Virus record (IMG/VR): IMGVR_UViG_3300047554_000323
Location: 1 to 38,047 of that record
DNA: 38,047 nucleotides
Strand: one strand, 5' to 3'
DNA from: a virus
Made by a program: the position numbers and the translations under genes. The notes under the pieces were generated by a model that saw nothing but the letters and a program-made list of their open reading frames with translations, did not search any database and had not been told where the DNA came from. Positions 1 through 6,733 of this stretch are shown here, piece by piece (the stretch's first letter is position 1; every line of letters starts with the position of its first letter).

Positions 1-2333
1 GTAGTTACTACAACGTGCCAACTACTCTAACTAACATCAACTTTGATACCTCAGCTGGTAACATTACGCTTGAGTTAGACCTTCCAGCCAACACTTACTC
101 AATCACTAGTGGTTCAACTATTACTGGTGCTAACACTATTCTTGTGTTGGCAGTTGGTGCTGGCACTCGCACTATCTCTACTAACATTGCCGCTAACCGC
201 TTTGCTCTAGCAGGTGGTTCTACTGGCACATACACAGTTGCTACTATTACTGCTCCACTTGTCTTCACTGGCTTACCAACAGGCGCTCGTGTGACGGTCT
301 TCAATGCCGGTACAGTAACAGATACTGCTGTATCTACTGGCTCTACACTCAACATGACTGTTCGCTATGACCTAGCAACAGCTCTGACATATCGTGTTCA
401 CGCTAGTGGTTATCAATCCGTTAGCGGTAGCATCACCGTTGCTGAAGGCACAAACACTATTCCAGTATCCCTACCACAATCATTTGGTTATGGTGTAGGT
501 GATTGCGCTGTCCGTCAACTAAACGGCACTACAATCAACGCTGGTGGTGATATTGACGTAAACACAACTAACAAGACCGTTACGTTCGCCAGTGCTTGTT
601 CCCTACGTGAAACATTCTCTGTGCTACAAGACCTATGGGTTCGTGCCGATGTAGGTGGCACTCTCAATACTCGTCCTCCAGTTCAGTTGGATAGTGTTAA
701 GGGTCTAGAATTGCTAGATGGTTGGACGATTACTAACCATGAACTTTCAACTGGTGAAGGCTATATCACAAAGAACACTAGTGATGTGACCACTAACCTT
801 TACTATCGTCTACGTGTAAATAACAACACACACCCAGTTATTGTTAGTTTGATTTATAATGATGTTCAACAGGCAAGTAACACCTATACTGGCCAACAAG
901 AGCGCCTAATCTCTGTTGACCTAACTCAAGCAAAAGTTCAAATCCGAACACAGATCAAGTCACAACAAATCGTGTTCATTGATCGCACTGAATTGGTCCG
1001 TCTAAATGCTCAAACAAGTTATCAGCGTAACTATCAAAACGAGAATACCGAGTATAGTGAAACTGCTGATAGTTCAGTCAATGCTGACCTAGCACAGAAT
1101 GATGCCTTATACCGTCACATTCACACCCCTATCAACCGCACTGACGTTAACGGCTTACAACACTCATTCACGCACATTGTTCAGGTAGACCCACAAACCC
1201 TTACTCGTCAATATCTATTGAACCAGTTTGCGGCAGTGGCTACATTTGATACTGAGTTCGCCTCTAAGTTCTATGCTCTACAACCAGACGGCACTATCAC
1301 ACTAACACAAGGTCTATGGGTTCAGAACCGTGATGGCACCAACTTGGCTGGTAGTATGTTAGCATTGCTAAACTTGAGTAGTGCCGCTGGTGTCTATGTT
1401 AAGCCACAAAGTCGTGTTATCTCTATCTCTAAAACTGCTCAAACACAGGCACTAAGTTACATTGTTATTGATGCTGGCACTGAAAACATTATCACTGATG
1501 CTAGTGGTATTGCTGTTCAGGGTACACTAGCACTCAACCAAACAACTGCTGATATCTGGACTATCCTACAGAACACAGATCGCAACCTAACTATTCGTTG
1601 GATTGGCGCTGGTATCACTTATGGTGAAGTTGATCAAACTCTTGCCTCTACTGGTATTACCTATGTTATCCAGCCAAGTGGCGAAGAAGTGTTGATGCCA
1701 GCAACTAACCAATCAACAGACAATACTACAACTGGTGTAGTCGCTTGGCGTGATACTATCACACTTACTACATTCAACACCACCACAAAGGATATCATTG
1801 TTCCAACAGAAACACTCAACGGTGAAGTTGTTCGTTCTTACAACGCTATCTACTTCTTCCTAGCATGGCGTAACTGGGTCTTAGCAGATACTACTCGCTT
1901 ACGTTTTGGTCAGGCAGTGTATGGCGAACACCAACTACGTCCTGCTGGCGCTGTTGATAATAGTTATATGCTACGTCCGGGCGTCTACTTCAATGATACA
2001 TGGGCACTAAATGTGCCAGCTAACCGTGGCACTAACGATATTGTTCGCTTAGAAGCATCTAACTTAGGTCGCTTAGACCCAACATCTAACAGTGGACTTA
2101 TCTATCGCTCACCAATGTTGAACGGTGCTTCGTCAATGGCTGAAGTTGTTATTCAGGGTGCTTCTACTACTGCTATTACCAATACCTATAACACTGCTCT
2201 CAACAACAGTCGCTCACTTGAGAACGTCAAGAACGCACTAGGTTGGTTAGCATCAAACGGTAAGTTGCTAGGCTTGAAGCCAATGCCAGATGCGTTTGAT
2301 AAGACTAACGATTACAAAGGCAACGTTGAGTAA
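1..2333 (+). CDS. Fibre-like or other structural protein, 5' end missing
   Basis: The frame is already open at base 3 and a GTG at base 15 is the first start-like codon, so the true start probably lies upstream of the window. About 775 residues are visible. The sequence is rich in Thr, Asn, Ser, Val and Ala, poor in Cys, and has beta-strand-like stretches from about 20 to 160 (for example AGTRTISTNIAANRFALAG) that resemble Ig-like or fibre shaft modules. No enzyme motif, signal peptide or membrane segment is seen. Composition and its position after the J/fibre genes (if the genome is circular or permuted) suggest a tail fibre or virion surface protein. This rests on composition and context, not on a recognised domain. 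It ends TAA, overlapping the next ATG by one base. Confidence 0.6.
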   Translation, partial: SYYNVPTTLTNINFDTSAGNITLELDLPANTYSITSGSTITGANTILVLAVGAGTRTISTNIAANRFALAGGSTGTYTVATITAPLVFTGLPTGARVTVFNAGTVTDTAVSTGSTLNMTVRYDLATALTYRVHASGYQSVSGSITVAEGTNTIPVSLPQSFGYGVGDCAVRQLNGTTINAGGDIDVNTTNKTVTFASACSLRETFSVLQDLWVRADVGGTLNTRPPVQLDSVKGLELLDGWTITNHELSTGEGYITKNTSDVTTNLYYRLRVNNNTHPVIVSLIYNDVQQASNTYTGQQERLISVDLTQAKVQIRTQIKSQQIVFIDRTELVRLNAQTSYQRNYQNENTEYSETADSSVNADLAQNDALYRHIHTPINRTDVNGLQHSFTHIVQVDPQTLTRQYLLNQFAAVATFDTEFASKFYALQPDGTITLTQGLWVQNRDGTNLAGSMLALLNLSSAAGVYVKPQSRVISISKTAQTQALSYIVIDAGTENIITDASGIAVQGTLALNQTTADIWTILQNTDRNLTIRWIGAGITYGEVDQTLASTGITYVIQPSGEEVLMPATNQSTDNTTTGVVAWRDTITLTTFNTTTKDIIVPTETLNGEVVRSYNAIYFFLAWRNWVLADTTRLRFGQAVYGEHQLRPAGAVDNSYMLRPGVYFNDTWALNVPANRGTNDIVRLEASNLGRLDPTSNSGLIYRSPMLNGASSMAEVVIQGASTTAITNTYNTALNNSRSLENVKNALGWLASNGKLLGLKPMPDAFDKTNDYKGNVE

Positions 2334-2494
2334 TGACCCAGCAAGAACTTATCCATAAAATGACTACTGGTGAAATTGATATGAAGGAAATACTGGACGA
2401 TCTTCAGATGACCTACGAAGAATATTTGACTAAACGTCATGAATTGCTAGAACGGTGCTGGCAAATACAACGAGAAAAGAGACAACAATGTTAG
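2333..2494 (+). CDS. Small hypothetical protein, 53 aa
   Basis: The ATG shares its first base with the TAA of the upstream gene (TAATG), the sign of translational coupling. The product is short, charged and probably alpha-helical, with a Glu-rich middle (GEIDMKEILDDLQMTYEEY) and a basic end (QIQREKRQQC). It has no membrane segment. Its stop overlaps the ATGTTAG that begins the truncated reading frame at 2488. The tight overlaps on both sides support a real gene in the late operon. I do not recognise the family. Confidence 0.55.
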   Translation: MTQQELIHKMTTGEIDMKEILDDLQMTYEEYLTKRHELLERCWQIQREKRQQC

Positions 2495-2571
2495 AAACCC
2501 TAGTTACATTCGTTAAATCACTACCACTATGTTGTAATAAAACAACAACATGGTGGGTGACTTATAGGTAA
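2488..2571 (+). pseudogene. Possible 5' remnant of the membrane-protein gene, interrupted by the HNH element
   Basis: A 27-codon frame begins ATGTTAGA. Its first 14 residues (MLETLVTFVKSLPL) closely resemble the start of the intact gene at 3118 (MLDVIITFIKGLPL): about 8 of the first 15 residues are identical and most others are conservative, but only about 60% of the bases match. After LPL the frame turns into unrelated sequence and stops at TAA 2569-2571, just before the HNH gene's -10 box. The best reading (inference) is that this was the original start of the 70-residue gene, cut off by the HNH insertion. It could instead be a short diverged paralogue. Confidence 0.45.
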
Positions 2572-2585
2572 GTATGTGTTATAAT
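2557..2585 (+). promoter_or_regulatory. Sigma-70 promoter with extended -10 for the HNH gene
   Basis: TATAAT at 2580-2585 is preceded by TGT (extended -10, TGn) and by GTGACT at 2557-2562 with a 17-base spacer. The -35 box matches the consensus at only four of six bases, which the extended -10 could offset. Transcription would start near 2592, giving a leader of about 14 bases that still holds the AAGGA before the ATG at 2606. The HNH gene therefore seems able to be expressed apart from the late operon. Confidence 0.65.
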
Positions 2586-2605
2586 AAGTATTTTCAAGGA
2601 ATTGT

Positions 2606-3118
2606 ATGGTAACTCAAGATGAACTAAAACAATGGCTAAACTACGATAAAAATACTGGTATTTTTACTTGGAAGGCTGAAAGAACAGGTGTAGGACATGG
2701 TCCAAAAAAAGTTATTGGGGCAGAGGCTGGCTGGGCCCAAGAGAGCGGCAGAAGACAAATTAGAATAAACAAGAAAGATTACTATGCTCATAGATTAGCA
2801 TGGTTATATGAGTACGGTTACATGCCTAGTGAGTTCTTGGACCACATTGATGGCGATCCATCCAATAATAGAATTAGTAATTTACGGGAGGCAACAGCCA
2901 GCCAAAACGCTCAAAATACAAAATTATCGTCGATCAACACTTCTGGATATCGGGGTGTTTCTTGGCGAAAAAATAGAAATAAATGGACATCTGGGATTTA
3001 TATCAAAAAGAAATATAAGTATCTTGGTTCCTATAATACTCCAGAAGAAGCATATCAAAGATATCTTGAAGAAAGAAATAGATTAATGCCATTTCAGCCA
3101 ATACCTAGAGATCAATAA
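2606..3118 (+). CDS. HNH homing endonuclease with AP2 DNA-binding domain
   Basis: This 170-residue protein has the classic two-part form of a free-standing phage homing endonuclease. The HNH core lies around residues 60-105: a YYAHRLAWLYEYG start, then FLDHIDGDPSNNRISNLREAT with the DH pair and the N..N..NL metal and fold residues. A C-terminal AP2-type domain spans about 112-155 (GYRGVSWRKNRNKWTSGIY, then YLGSYNTPEEAYQRY). AAGGA precedes the ATG, and there is a private sigma-70-like promoter. The stop overlaps the next gene's start (TAATG). Such enzymes cut alleles lacking the gene and copy themselves in. The duplicated membrane-protein start on either side suggests the target was that gene. 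Confidence 0.9.
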   Translation: MVTQDELKQWLNYDKNTGIFTWKAERTGVGHGPKKVIGAEAGWAQESGRRQIRINKKDYYAHRLAWLYEYGYMPSEFLDHIDGDPSNNRISNLREATASQNAQNTKLSSINTSGYRGVSWRKNRNKWTSGIYIKKKYKYLGSYNTPEEAYQRYLEERNRLMPFQPIPRDQ

Positions 3119-3330
3119 TGTTAGACGTAATCATAACATTTATTAAGGGATTGCCTTTATATCTTTTTCATATCGTAGAGATTATGGTTGTTGGTGTCCT
3201 GTTTACTGCGGCTTGCTTATTCTTGTTTGGGCTCTATGTTGGTATTCGTATCATCGGTCGCAGAGCAAACAAGATTGAGGAAATTTCATTCTTTCCACCA
3301 AAGATTACATTTAAGGTAGATGATGAGTGA
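3118..3330 (+). CDS. Small membrane protein, 70 aa
   Basis: A long hydrophobic stretch from about residue 11 to 48 (including IVEIMVVGVLFTAACLFLFG) would form one long or two short membrane spans. A basic IGRRANK follows, then a short C-terminal tail with an acidic end (KVDDE), which suggests a cytoplasmic tail. Size and position behind fibre genes would fit a holin or other lysis accessory protein, but no endolysin is visible nearby and I do not assign that role. The first 15 residues are near-duplicates of the remnant at 2488. The start overlaps the HNH stop by one base. Confidence 0.7.
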   Translation: MLDVIITFIKGLPLYLFHIVEIMVVGVLFTAACLFLFGLYVGIRIIGRRANKIEEISFFPPKITFKVDDE

Positions 3331-3529
3331 ATCTAAAGAACCACGTTATAAGGTTCCTAAAACGTGGTCTAAGAAGAAACCAGAAGATTTAGTTTACGCT
3401 CCATCACGTAAACCATTGGAACCTGAGTTGAAAGACAAGTTAGATTTAGCTACATACAGATTGAAGGCAGATAAGCCTAGGGTTCTGTATCGGCTAAAAA
3501 AAGGCAAGTTTGTTCAGCAATCAAAATAG
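3320..3529 (+). CDS. Small basic hypothetical protein, 69 aa
   Basis: The gene overlaps the end of the membrane-protein gene and starts at tandem ATGs (3320 or 3323) after AAGGT. The protein is very rich in Lys, Pro and Arg (KVPKTWSKKKPEDLVYAPSRKPLEPELKDK) and lacks Cys and membrane segments, so it may be disordered and bind nucleic acid or an acidic partner. It is the last gene before the terminator at 3561, which marks the operon end. Family not recognised. Confidence 0.65.
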   Translation: MMSESKEPRYKVPKTWSKKKPEDLVYAPSRKPLEPELKDKLDLATYRLKADKPRVLYRLKKGKFVQQSK

Positions 3530-3560
3530 GTTTGATGGAGTCCTCGTAAGAAGGAACTTA

Positions 3561-3592
3561 GGGAGTGGGCGCAATGTCTGCTCCCTTTTTTT
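3561..3592 (+). terminator. Intrinsic terminator after the late operon
   Basis: GGGAGTGGGC pairs with GTCTGCTCCC (a 10-bp stem including three G-U pairs, loop GCAAT) and is followed by a run of seven T. It lies about 30 bases past the stop of the gene at 3320, where an operon end is expected. Confidence 0.75.
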
Positions 3593-3636
3593 GGTATTAG
3601 GGACTACTCCAATGCTAAAGAGAGTCCCACATACCA
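3592..3636 (+). ncRNA. Structured hairpin directly after the terminator
   Basis: TGGTAT (3592-3597) pairs with ATACCA (3631-3636), and GGGACT (3600-3605) pairs with AGTCCC (3623-3628). The two stems are separated by a symmetrical 2x2 internal loop and capped by a 17-base loop. The arrangement is well formed but its job is unknown. It could be an RNA processing site, part of a small RNA, or the leader of the polymerase transcript if a promoter overlaps the terminator. Confidence 0.35.
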
Positions 3637-3732
3637 GCGAATAACCCCATGTCATCCGCACTCCCAAACCGCGCCATGAGCAGCACCATTTGCGATTACG
3701 GAGCGAAAATATTTATTTACAAATCACAAAGG

Positions 3733-3762
3733 GATAAATAACAATAGAGATTTGCTTCTCTA
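3733..3762 (+). promoter_or_regulatory. GATAAATAA promoter-like site with hairpin, upstream of the polymerase
   Basis: GATAAATAA at 3733-3741 is followed four bases after the T-A core by TAGAGA-TTTGCT-TCTCTA (3745-3762), a perfect 6-bp hairpin that would sit at the 5' end of an RNA starting about 6 bases downstream. It is one of six intergenic copies. The core resembles the T4 late promoter TATAAATA. Promoter activity is inferred. Confidence 0.5.
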
Positions 3763-3777
3763 ATCCTATGTCGAACT

Positions 3778-3809
3778 GATAGCAGAGTGAGTGGTGTCAC
3801 TCTGCTATC
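3778..3809 (+). repeat. Perfect 13-bp inverted repeat in the polymerase leader
   Basis: GATAGCAGAGTGA (3778-3790), a GTGGTG loop, then TCACTCTGCTATC (3797-3809). No T-run follows, so it is not an intrinsic terminator. It lies about 50 bases ahead of the ATG at 3861 and could act as an RNA element that controls or protects the message, or as a protein-binding dyad in DNA. Confidence 0.6.
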
Positions 3810-3860
3810 CTCTCAACACCACTCTGAGATTCGGCAATACACAACAAAGGATAGACATAC

Positions 3861-5183
3861 ATGGATTACAAACCAAACTTATCGCATAAACAAACAAGAA
3901 CCAAAGTTCGACGAGCACTGGCAGTAGTCAAACTTTTTTACAAAAGCAGACCAACCGCAGTTGGTTTATCAAAAACACTCCTAGACAAACATTTTGGCAG
4001 AACTAACGACAAGTTAGGCAAATATCTACGCTCTAACTTATTAGTATGCGTAGATGACACATGGAGTTGGGGCGCAACAACTCATACTAAAACTTATATC
4101 AAGAATATCCCAGGTATTACAAAACTAATGAGTGACTTAGTTGCTTGGGAACAGCAAACTCGCCCACATATTACAGAAGATATGATCTCACACGAGATTG
4201 TTAATGAGTATATCAAGCGAGAACTACCAATCGACCAACTAGAGACCGGCAACTTCATTTATGAAGCCAAATCAGGGCGTCTACATAATCCATTCCAAAA
4301 TATTGCTAAAACAGAGCGTTCTAAGTTATTAGTAGAATATGGTTATGAACATGACTATGATATTGACGCTGCCGCTCCCACACTATTATTACAACTAGCA
4401 CAACAACTTGGCTTCACTAAGCAAACGCCCCACTTAGATCGACTACTAACAGATAAGAACTGGGTTCGCTCACATGTCCAATCCATTTTAGATATAGACG
4501 CAAAAACAGCAAAAATATTAATCAACTCATTAGTAAATGGAGCAAAAGTTGGTGTTGATAACCAGTTTCAGAAGTTCGCCATTTATGAACTACTACAACG
4601 AGATGAAGCACGAGTTCGTGTTATCTCTGGCTTAGATGACATCAAAGCGGACCCATTTATCAAGGGACTTCGTAGTGATATCTCTGCTATGTGGTCTTTT
4701 ATCTCTAAGACAAATCGCTTTGGCTACAGAACAAGCAAGTCGGGCAGACGTCTACCTATGAGTTGTAAGCAAAAAGCAGCCATCTACAGAGATATCGAGA
4801 CCCAAGTAATGAATCAAGTAAGTGAGTATCTATCAGACAAGTGGTTAGATATCAAGCACCTACGTATCCATGATGGCTTTGTAGCAGCCACCGAGATAGA
4901 TGAAGAAGAGATCAGCGATTGGGTCTTTATGAAGACTGGATATCGCATCAATCTCACACATAAATCCCTCAAAGAAGAGACCGTCTTAGCAGACGGATCT
5001 AATGAAGTCGTTACCACTCCTTCATTAGTTTTATTAGAACAAGAGGTCGGTGGTCATCTCTCTCATATTACATACAACAGTTTTAGTAATAACCAAGAAC
5101 AAGAAGTTGGTAGTCATCTCTCTCATATTACATACAACAGTTTTAGTAAGAAACAACAGCATAACCAGCATAAAATAGAGTAA
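3861..5183 (+). CDS. Short polymerase, family A / T7 RNA polymerase-type palm
   Basis: This 440-residue protein has three motifs in the order and spacing of family A DNA polymerases and T7-type RNA polymerases. Motif A is DYDIDAAAPTLLLQLA with D167/D169. Motif B is K218-ILINSLV-N226-G227, where K+8 is Asn in place of the usual Tyr and K+9 is Gly. Motif C is LRIHDGFVAA with H337-D338-G339. A to B is about 50 residues and B to C about 120. There is no 3'-5' exonuclease domain. The 160 residues before the palm are unassigned but basic at the start. The C-terminus carries two 20-residue repeats. It may be a replicative or priming polymerase or a transcriptase; the sequence does not decide. There is no strong Shine-Dalgarno (AAAGGATAG is the nearest). 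Confidence 0.65.
   Translation: MDYKPNLSHKQTRTKVRRALAVVKLFYKSRPTAVGLSKTLLDKHFGRTNDKLGKYLRSNLLVCVDDTWSWGATTHTKTYIKNIPGITKLMSDLVAWEQQTRPHITEDMISHEIVNEYIKRELPIDQLETGNFIYEAKSGRLHNPFQNIAKTERSKLLVEYGYEHDYDIDAAAPTLLLQLAQQLGFTKQTPHLDRLLTDKNWVRSHVQSILDIDAKTAKILINSLVNGAKVGVDNQFQKFAIYELLQRDEARVRVISGLDDIKADPFIKGLRSDISAMWSFISKTNRFGYRTSKSGRRLPMSCKQKAAIYRDIETQVMNQVSEYLSDKWLDIKHLRIHDGFVAATEIDEEEISDWVFMKTGYRINLTHKSLKEETVLADGSNEVVTTPSLVLLEQEVGGHLSHITYNSFSNNQEQEVGSHLSHITYNSFSKKQQHNQHKIE
5037..5149 (+). repeat. 60-bp tandem duplication in the polymerase C-terminus
   Basis: The block beginning at 5041 repeats exactly 60 bases later, from 5101. The first 49 bases of each copy differ at only three positions, two of them silent. 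It encodes two copies of a 20-residue unit, EQEVGGHLSHITYNSFS plus a short polar spacer. The near identity indicates a recent duplication or strong conservation. A repeated peptide after a catalytic domain could be a partner-binding tail, for instance to a clamp or SSB (inference). Confidence 0.8.
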
Positions 5184-5186
5184 AAA

Positions 5187-5195
5187 GATAAATAA
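5187..5195 (+). promoter_or_regulatory. GATAAATAA promoter-like site
   Basis: Part of the 15-base word TAAAAAGATAAATAA, which recurs identically at 5821 and 18242. It lies right after the polymerase stop and about 23 bases before the start at 5218. No hairpin follows this copy; the gene's AAGGAG comes instead. Confidence 0.5.
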
Positions 5196-5217
5196 TAAAA
5201 GAACAAGGAGAATGGCT

Positions 5218-5553
5218 ATGCCTCATACTATTATTTTAGAATCAAAACATCAAGAAATCATTGTGGAAGCTCTATTAATGAGCATAATTGACAAAGAACA
5301 GAATGTAATAAAGAGCGACGAAAAACTAGAACTAGCTCGTAAACAATACATTGATGCCTCACAGAAGATAATGAAGCCGGTCAAATGCGGAATGATCTCA
5401 AATAATCTGTTCACTTGGATTATTGATCAGATCAATCACTCTCCAAATATTAAATATATGGAAACTGCCATGTATGCTAAGGTAATCTGCGAAATGGCTG
5501 CCACAAACAAATACGATATTTTTACAGAAAAATCGCCAGTATCCTACAACTAA
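5218..5553 (+). CDS. Hypothetical protein, 111 aa
   Basis: Two in-frame ATGs exist. The second (5218) is chosen because AAGGAG at 5205-5210 lies seven bases upstream, while the first (5212) would be only one base away. The product (MPHTIILESKHQEIIVEALLMSIIDKEQ...) is predicted mostly helical and mixed in charge, with two Cys and no membrane segment. It follows the polymerase under its own GATAAATAA site, so it may belong to the same stage. Family not recognised. Confidence 0.65.
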   Translation: MPHTIILESKHQEIIVEALLMSIIDKEQNVIKSDEKLELARKQYIDASQKIMKPVKCGMISNNLFTWIIDQINHSPNIKYMETAMYAKVICEMAATNKYDIFTEKSPVSYN

Positions 5554-5775
5554 GATAAATAAAGATGTATGAGATTTTGCCATTTCATATATGTCTATAA
5601 CCTGTCTAGCATGACTTAAACTGCTAACTTAAAATACAGTTCTTACCTGTTTGATGAAACACTAAAATCATACATTTACTAGGCATAGTAATAGATTCTG
5701 ACATTGCGTATTTTAAGTTTATGGCTGGATGTTCCTGTAGGTTGATGTTCATAATAACCCAGCCATGTAAAAAGC

Positions 5776-5809
5776 TAAAACCCACTGCCTAAAAACAGTG
5801 GGTTTTTTA
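5776..5809 (+). terminator. Intrinsic terminator
   Basis: AAACCCACTG pairs with CAGTGGGTTT around the loop CCTAAAAA and is followed by a T-run (TTTTTT then ATTTG). It is a strong textbook terminator, placed before the GATAAATAA site of the next gene. Confidence 0.85.
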
Positions 5810-5826
5810 TTTGTTTATCGTAAAAA

Positions 5827-5835
5827 GATAAATAA
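5827..5835 (+). promoter_or_regulatory. GATAAATAA promoter-like site
   Basis: Third member of the family, inside the identical 15-base word TAAAAAGATAAATAA. It sits between the terminator and the ATG at 5855, so it would start a new transcript with a short leader holding GAGGTGA. Confidence 0.5.
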
Positions 5836-5854
5836 CCATACAAGAGGTGAACAA

Positions 5855-6199
5855 ATGAAACTTAAATTAGACGACAAGACATTATTAGATATCATACTAA
5901 AGGATACCAAAACAAACAGACAGCGAATGACAGCTGGCATTCTGCGTAAACTGGGCAAATTAGTATCCCAAGAAAACAAAAGAAAAGAATTTAGTAAGAT
6001 AAATCCAGCAACTGGTGAGCAAATGTATGCTGACTATATCGTAATGGATTATGAGAATGCCATAGTGACAACAACTCAATACGGAAAGATCGTCAAGTTA
6101 GTTTTTAAAAAGCAGCAAACAAGAACTGCTAAAGCAACAGTAGTTACTAAGCCAACTATCATTATTAAAAAGAAAAGAGTGTTTAATAAAAATGAGTGA
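5855..6199 (+). CDS. Basic hypothetical protein, 114 aa
   Basis: The start at 5855 is set by GAGGTGAA seven to ten bases upstream. The 19 codons open ahead of it run through the terminator T-run and are not used. The protein is Lys/Arg-rich with a very basic tail (FKKQQTRTAKATVV then IIIKKKRVFNKNE), which suggests nucleic-acid binding. No family is recognised. It overlaps the next gene by eight bases. Confidence 0.65.
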   Translation: MKLKLDDKTLLDIILKDTKTNRQRMTAGILRKLGKLVSQENKRKEFSKINPATGEQMYADYIVMDYENAIVTTTQYGKIVKLVFKKQQTRTAKATVVTKPTIIIKKKRVFNKNE

Positions 6200-6596
6200 A
6201 GAACAGCGAATCAAGAGAGGTATAAAGCCTGGCTCTCATCGCTGGTGGAGAAAGTGGCCAGACGGCACAATTCAACGAATATCTAGAAGAAGTGATCGTC
6301 CGCCACCAGTCGCCAGACATGGTGAACCAGTGTGGTCAAGAGGACTAGGAAGATTCCCTACAGAAGAGCAAAAACGTGCTCTTGGTGATGCTCTAAGAGG
6401 AGTTCCAAAGACTGAAGAACACAAACAAAAACTCAGAGATGCTAAGTTAGGTAAGCCAAAGACTGACACGCATCGCAAAAACATGAGTGAAGCGCACAAG
6501 CAAAGAGTAGCAAAACTACATAAAATCATGGCAGAACACTCAGTTAAATGGAGTGAAGCCTGTAAAATTTTGAAAGAAAGTAAAAATGCGGGATGA
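6192..6596 (+). CDS. NUMOD3-type DNA-binding protein, homing-endonuclease related
   Basis: This 134-residue, strongly basic protein has two NUMOD3-like units near residues 75-105 (RGVPKTEEHKQKLRDAK and LGKPKTDTHRKNMSEAHKQR). NUMOD3 modules normally read target DNA for GIY-YIG or HNH homing enzymes. No GIY-YIG or HNH catalytic core is visible, so it is either a nuclease remnant that kept its binding domain or a free DNA-binding protein. The N-terminus (GIKPGSHRWWRKWPDGTIQRISRRSDRPPP) is Trp/Arg-rich. It ends TGA inside GGATGAAC, overlapping downstream starts. Confidence 0.6.
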   Translation: MSEEQRIKRGIKPGSHRWWRKWPDGTIQRISRRSDRPPPVARHGEPVWSRGLGRFPTEEQKRALGDALRGVPKTEEHKQKLRDAKLGKPKTDTHRKNMSEAHKQRVAKLHKIMAEHSVKWSEACKILKESKNAG

Positions 6597-6733
6597 ACTA
6601 CCCCTATTATCTCCACGTGGTCGGGATTTTTAGAGTGGTTAAAACAACAAGATCATCCTACCCACAAAGAACTTAACAAAAAGATGAGACAGATACACGA
6701 ACATTACAACCGTTTAGAAAAGAAAGAAAACAA
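6586..6733 (+). pseudogene. Small gene split by a frameshift at TTTTTAG (or using a programmed one)
   Basis: ATG at 6586 opens MRDELPLLSPRGRDF and reaches a TAG right after a run of five T. Slipping back one base on the T-run continues as LEWLKQQDHPTHKELNKKMR and on to a Glu/Lys-rich end at TGA, just before the methyltransferase start. The downstream part has no good start of its own yet reads like a coding sequence. Together they would give a helical protein of about 52 residues. It may be a sequencing error, a decayed gene, or a stop-linked -1 frameshift (T TTT TAG). Confidence 0.4.

Larger units (their letters stand above)
3530..3860. other. Non-coding region: terminator, hairpins, GATAAATAA site
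   Basis: There is no convincing gene in these 331 bases. In order they hold an intrinsic terminator (3561-3592), a two-part hairpin (3592-3636), about 95 bases with no motif I can name, a GATAAATAA promoter-like site with a short hairpin (3733-3762), and a perfect 13-bp inverted repeat (3778-3809) in the leader of the polymerase gene. Confidence 0.7.
5554..5854. ncRNA. Structured intergenic region, candidate phage small RNA ending in a terminator
   Basis: These 301 bases have no gene. They open with GATAAATAA (5554-5562) followed at once by an 11-bp stem with wobbles (5565-5592). A 12-bp perfect long-range pair follows, AACTTAAAATAC (5626-5637) with GTATTTTAAGTT (5708-5719), then ATGGCTGG (5721-5728) with CCAGCCAT (5759-5766), and an intrinsic terminator (5776-5809). 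A promoter-like box, nested stems and a terminator without a reading frame are what a discrete small RNA of about 240 bases would look like. That is an inference from the sequence alone. Confidence 0.5.

Noticed and set aside
2808-3086. A 92-codon + strand frame inside the HNH gene
   Set aside because: It is in another frame from the clear HNH/AP2 protein, has no ribosome site and shows no domain.
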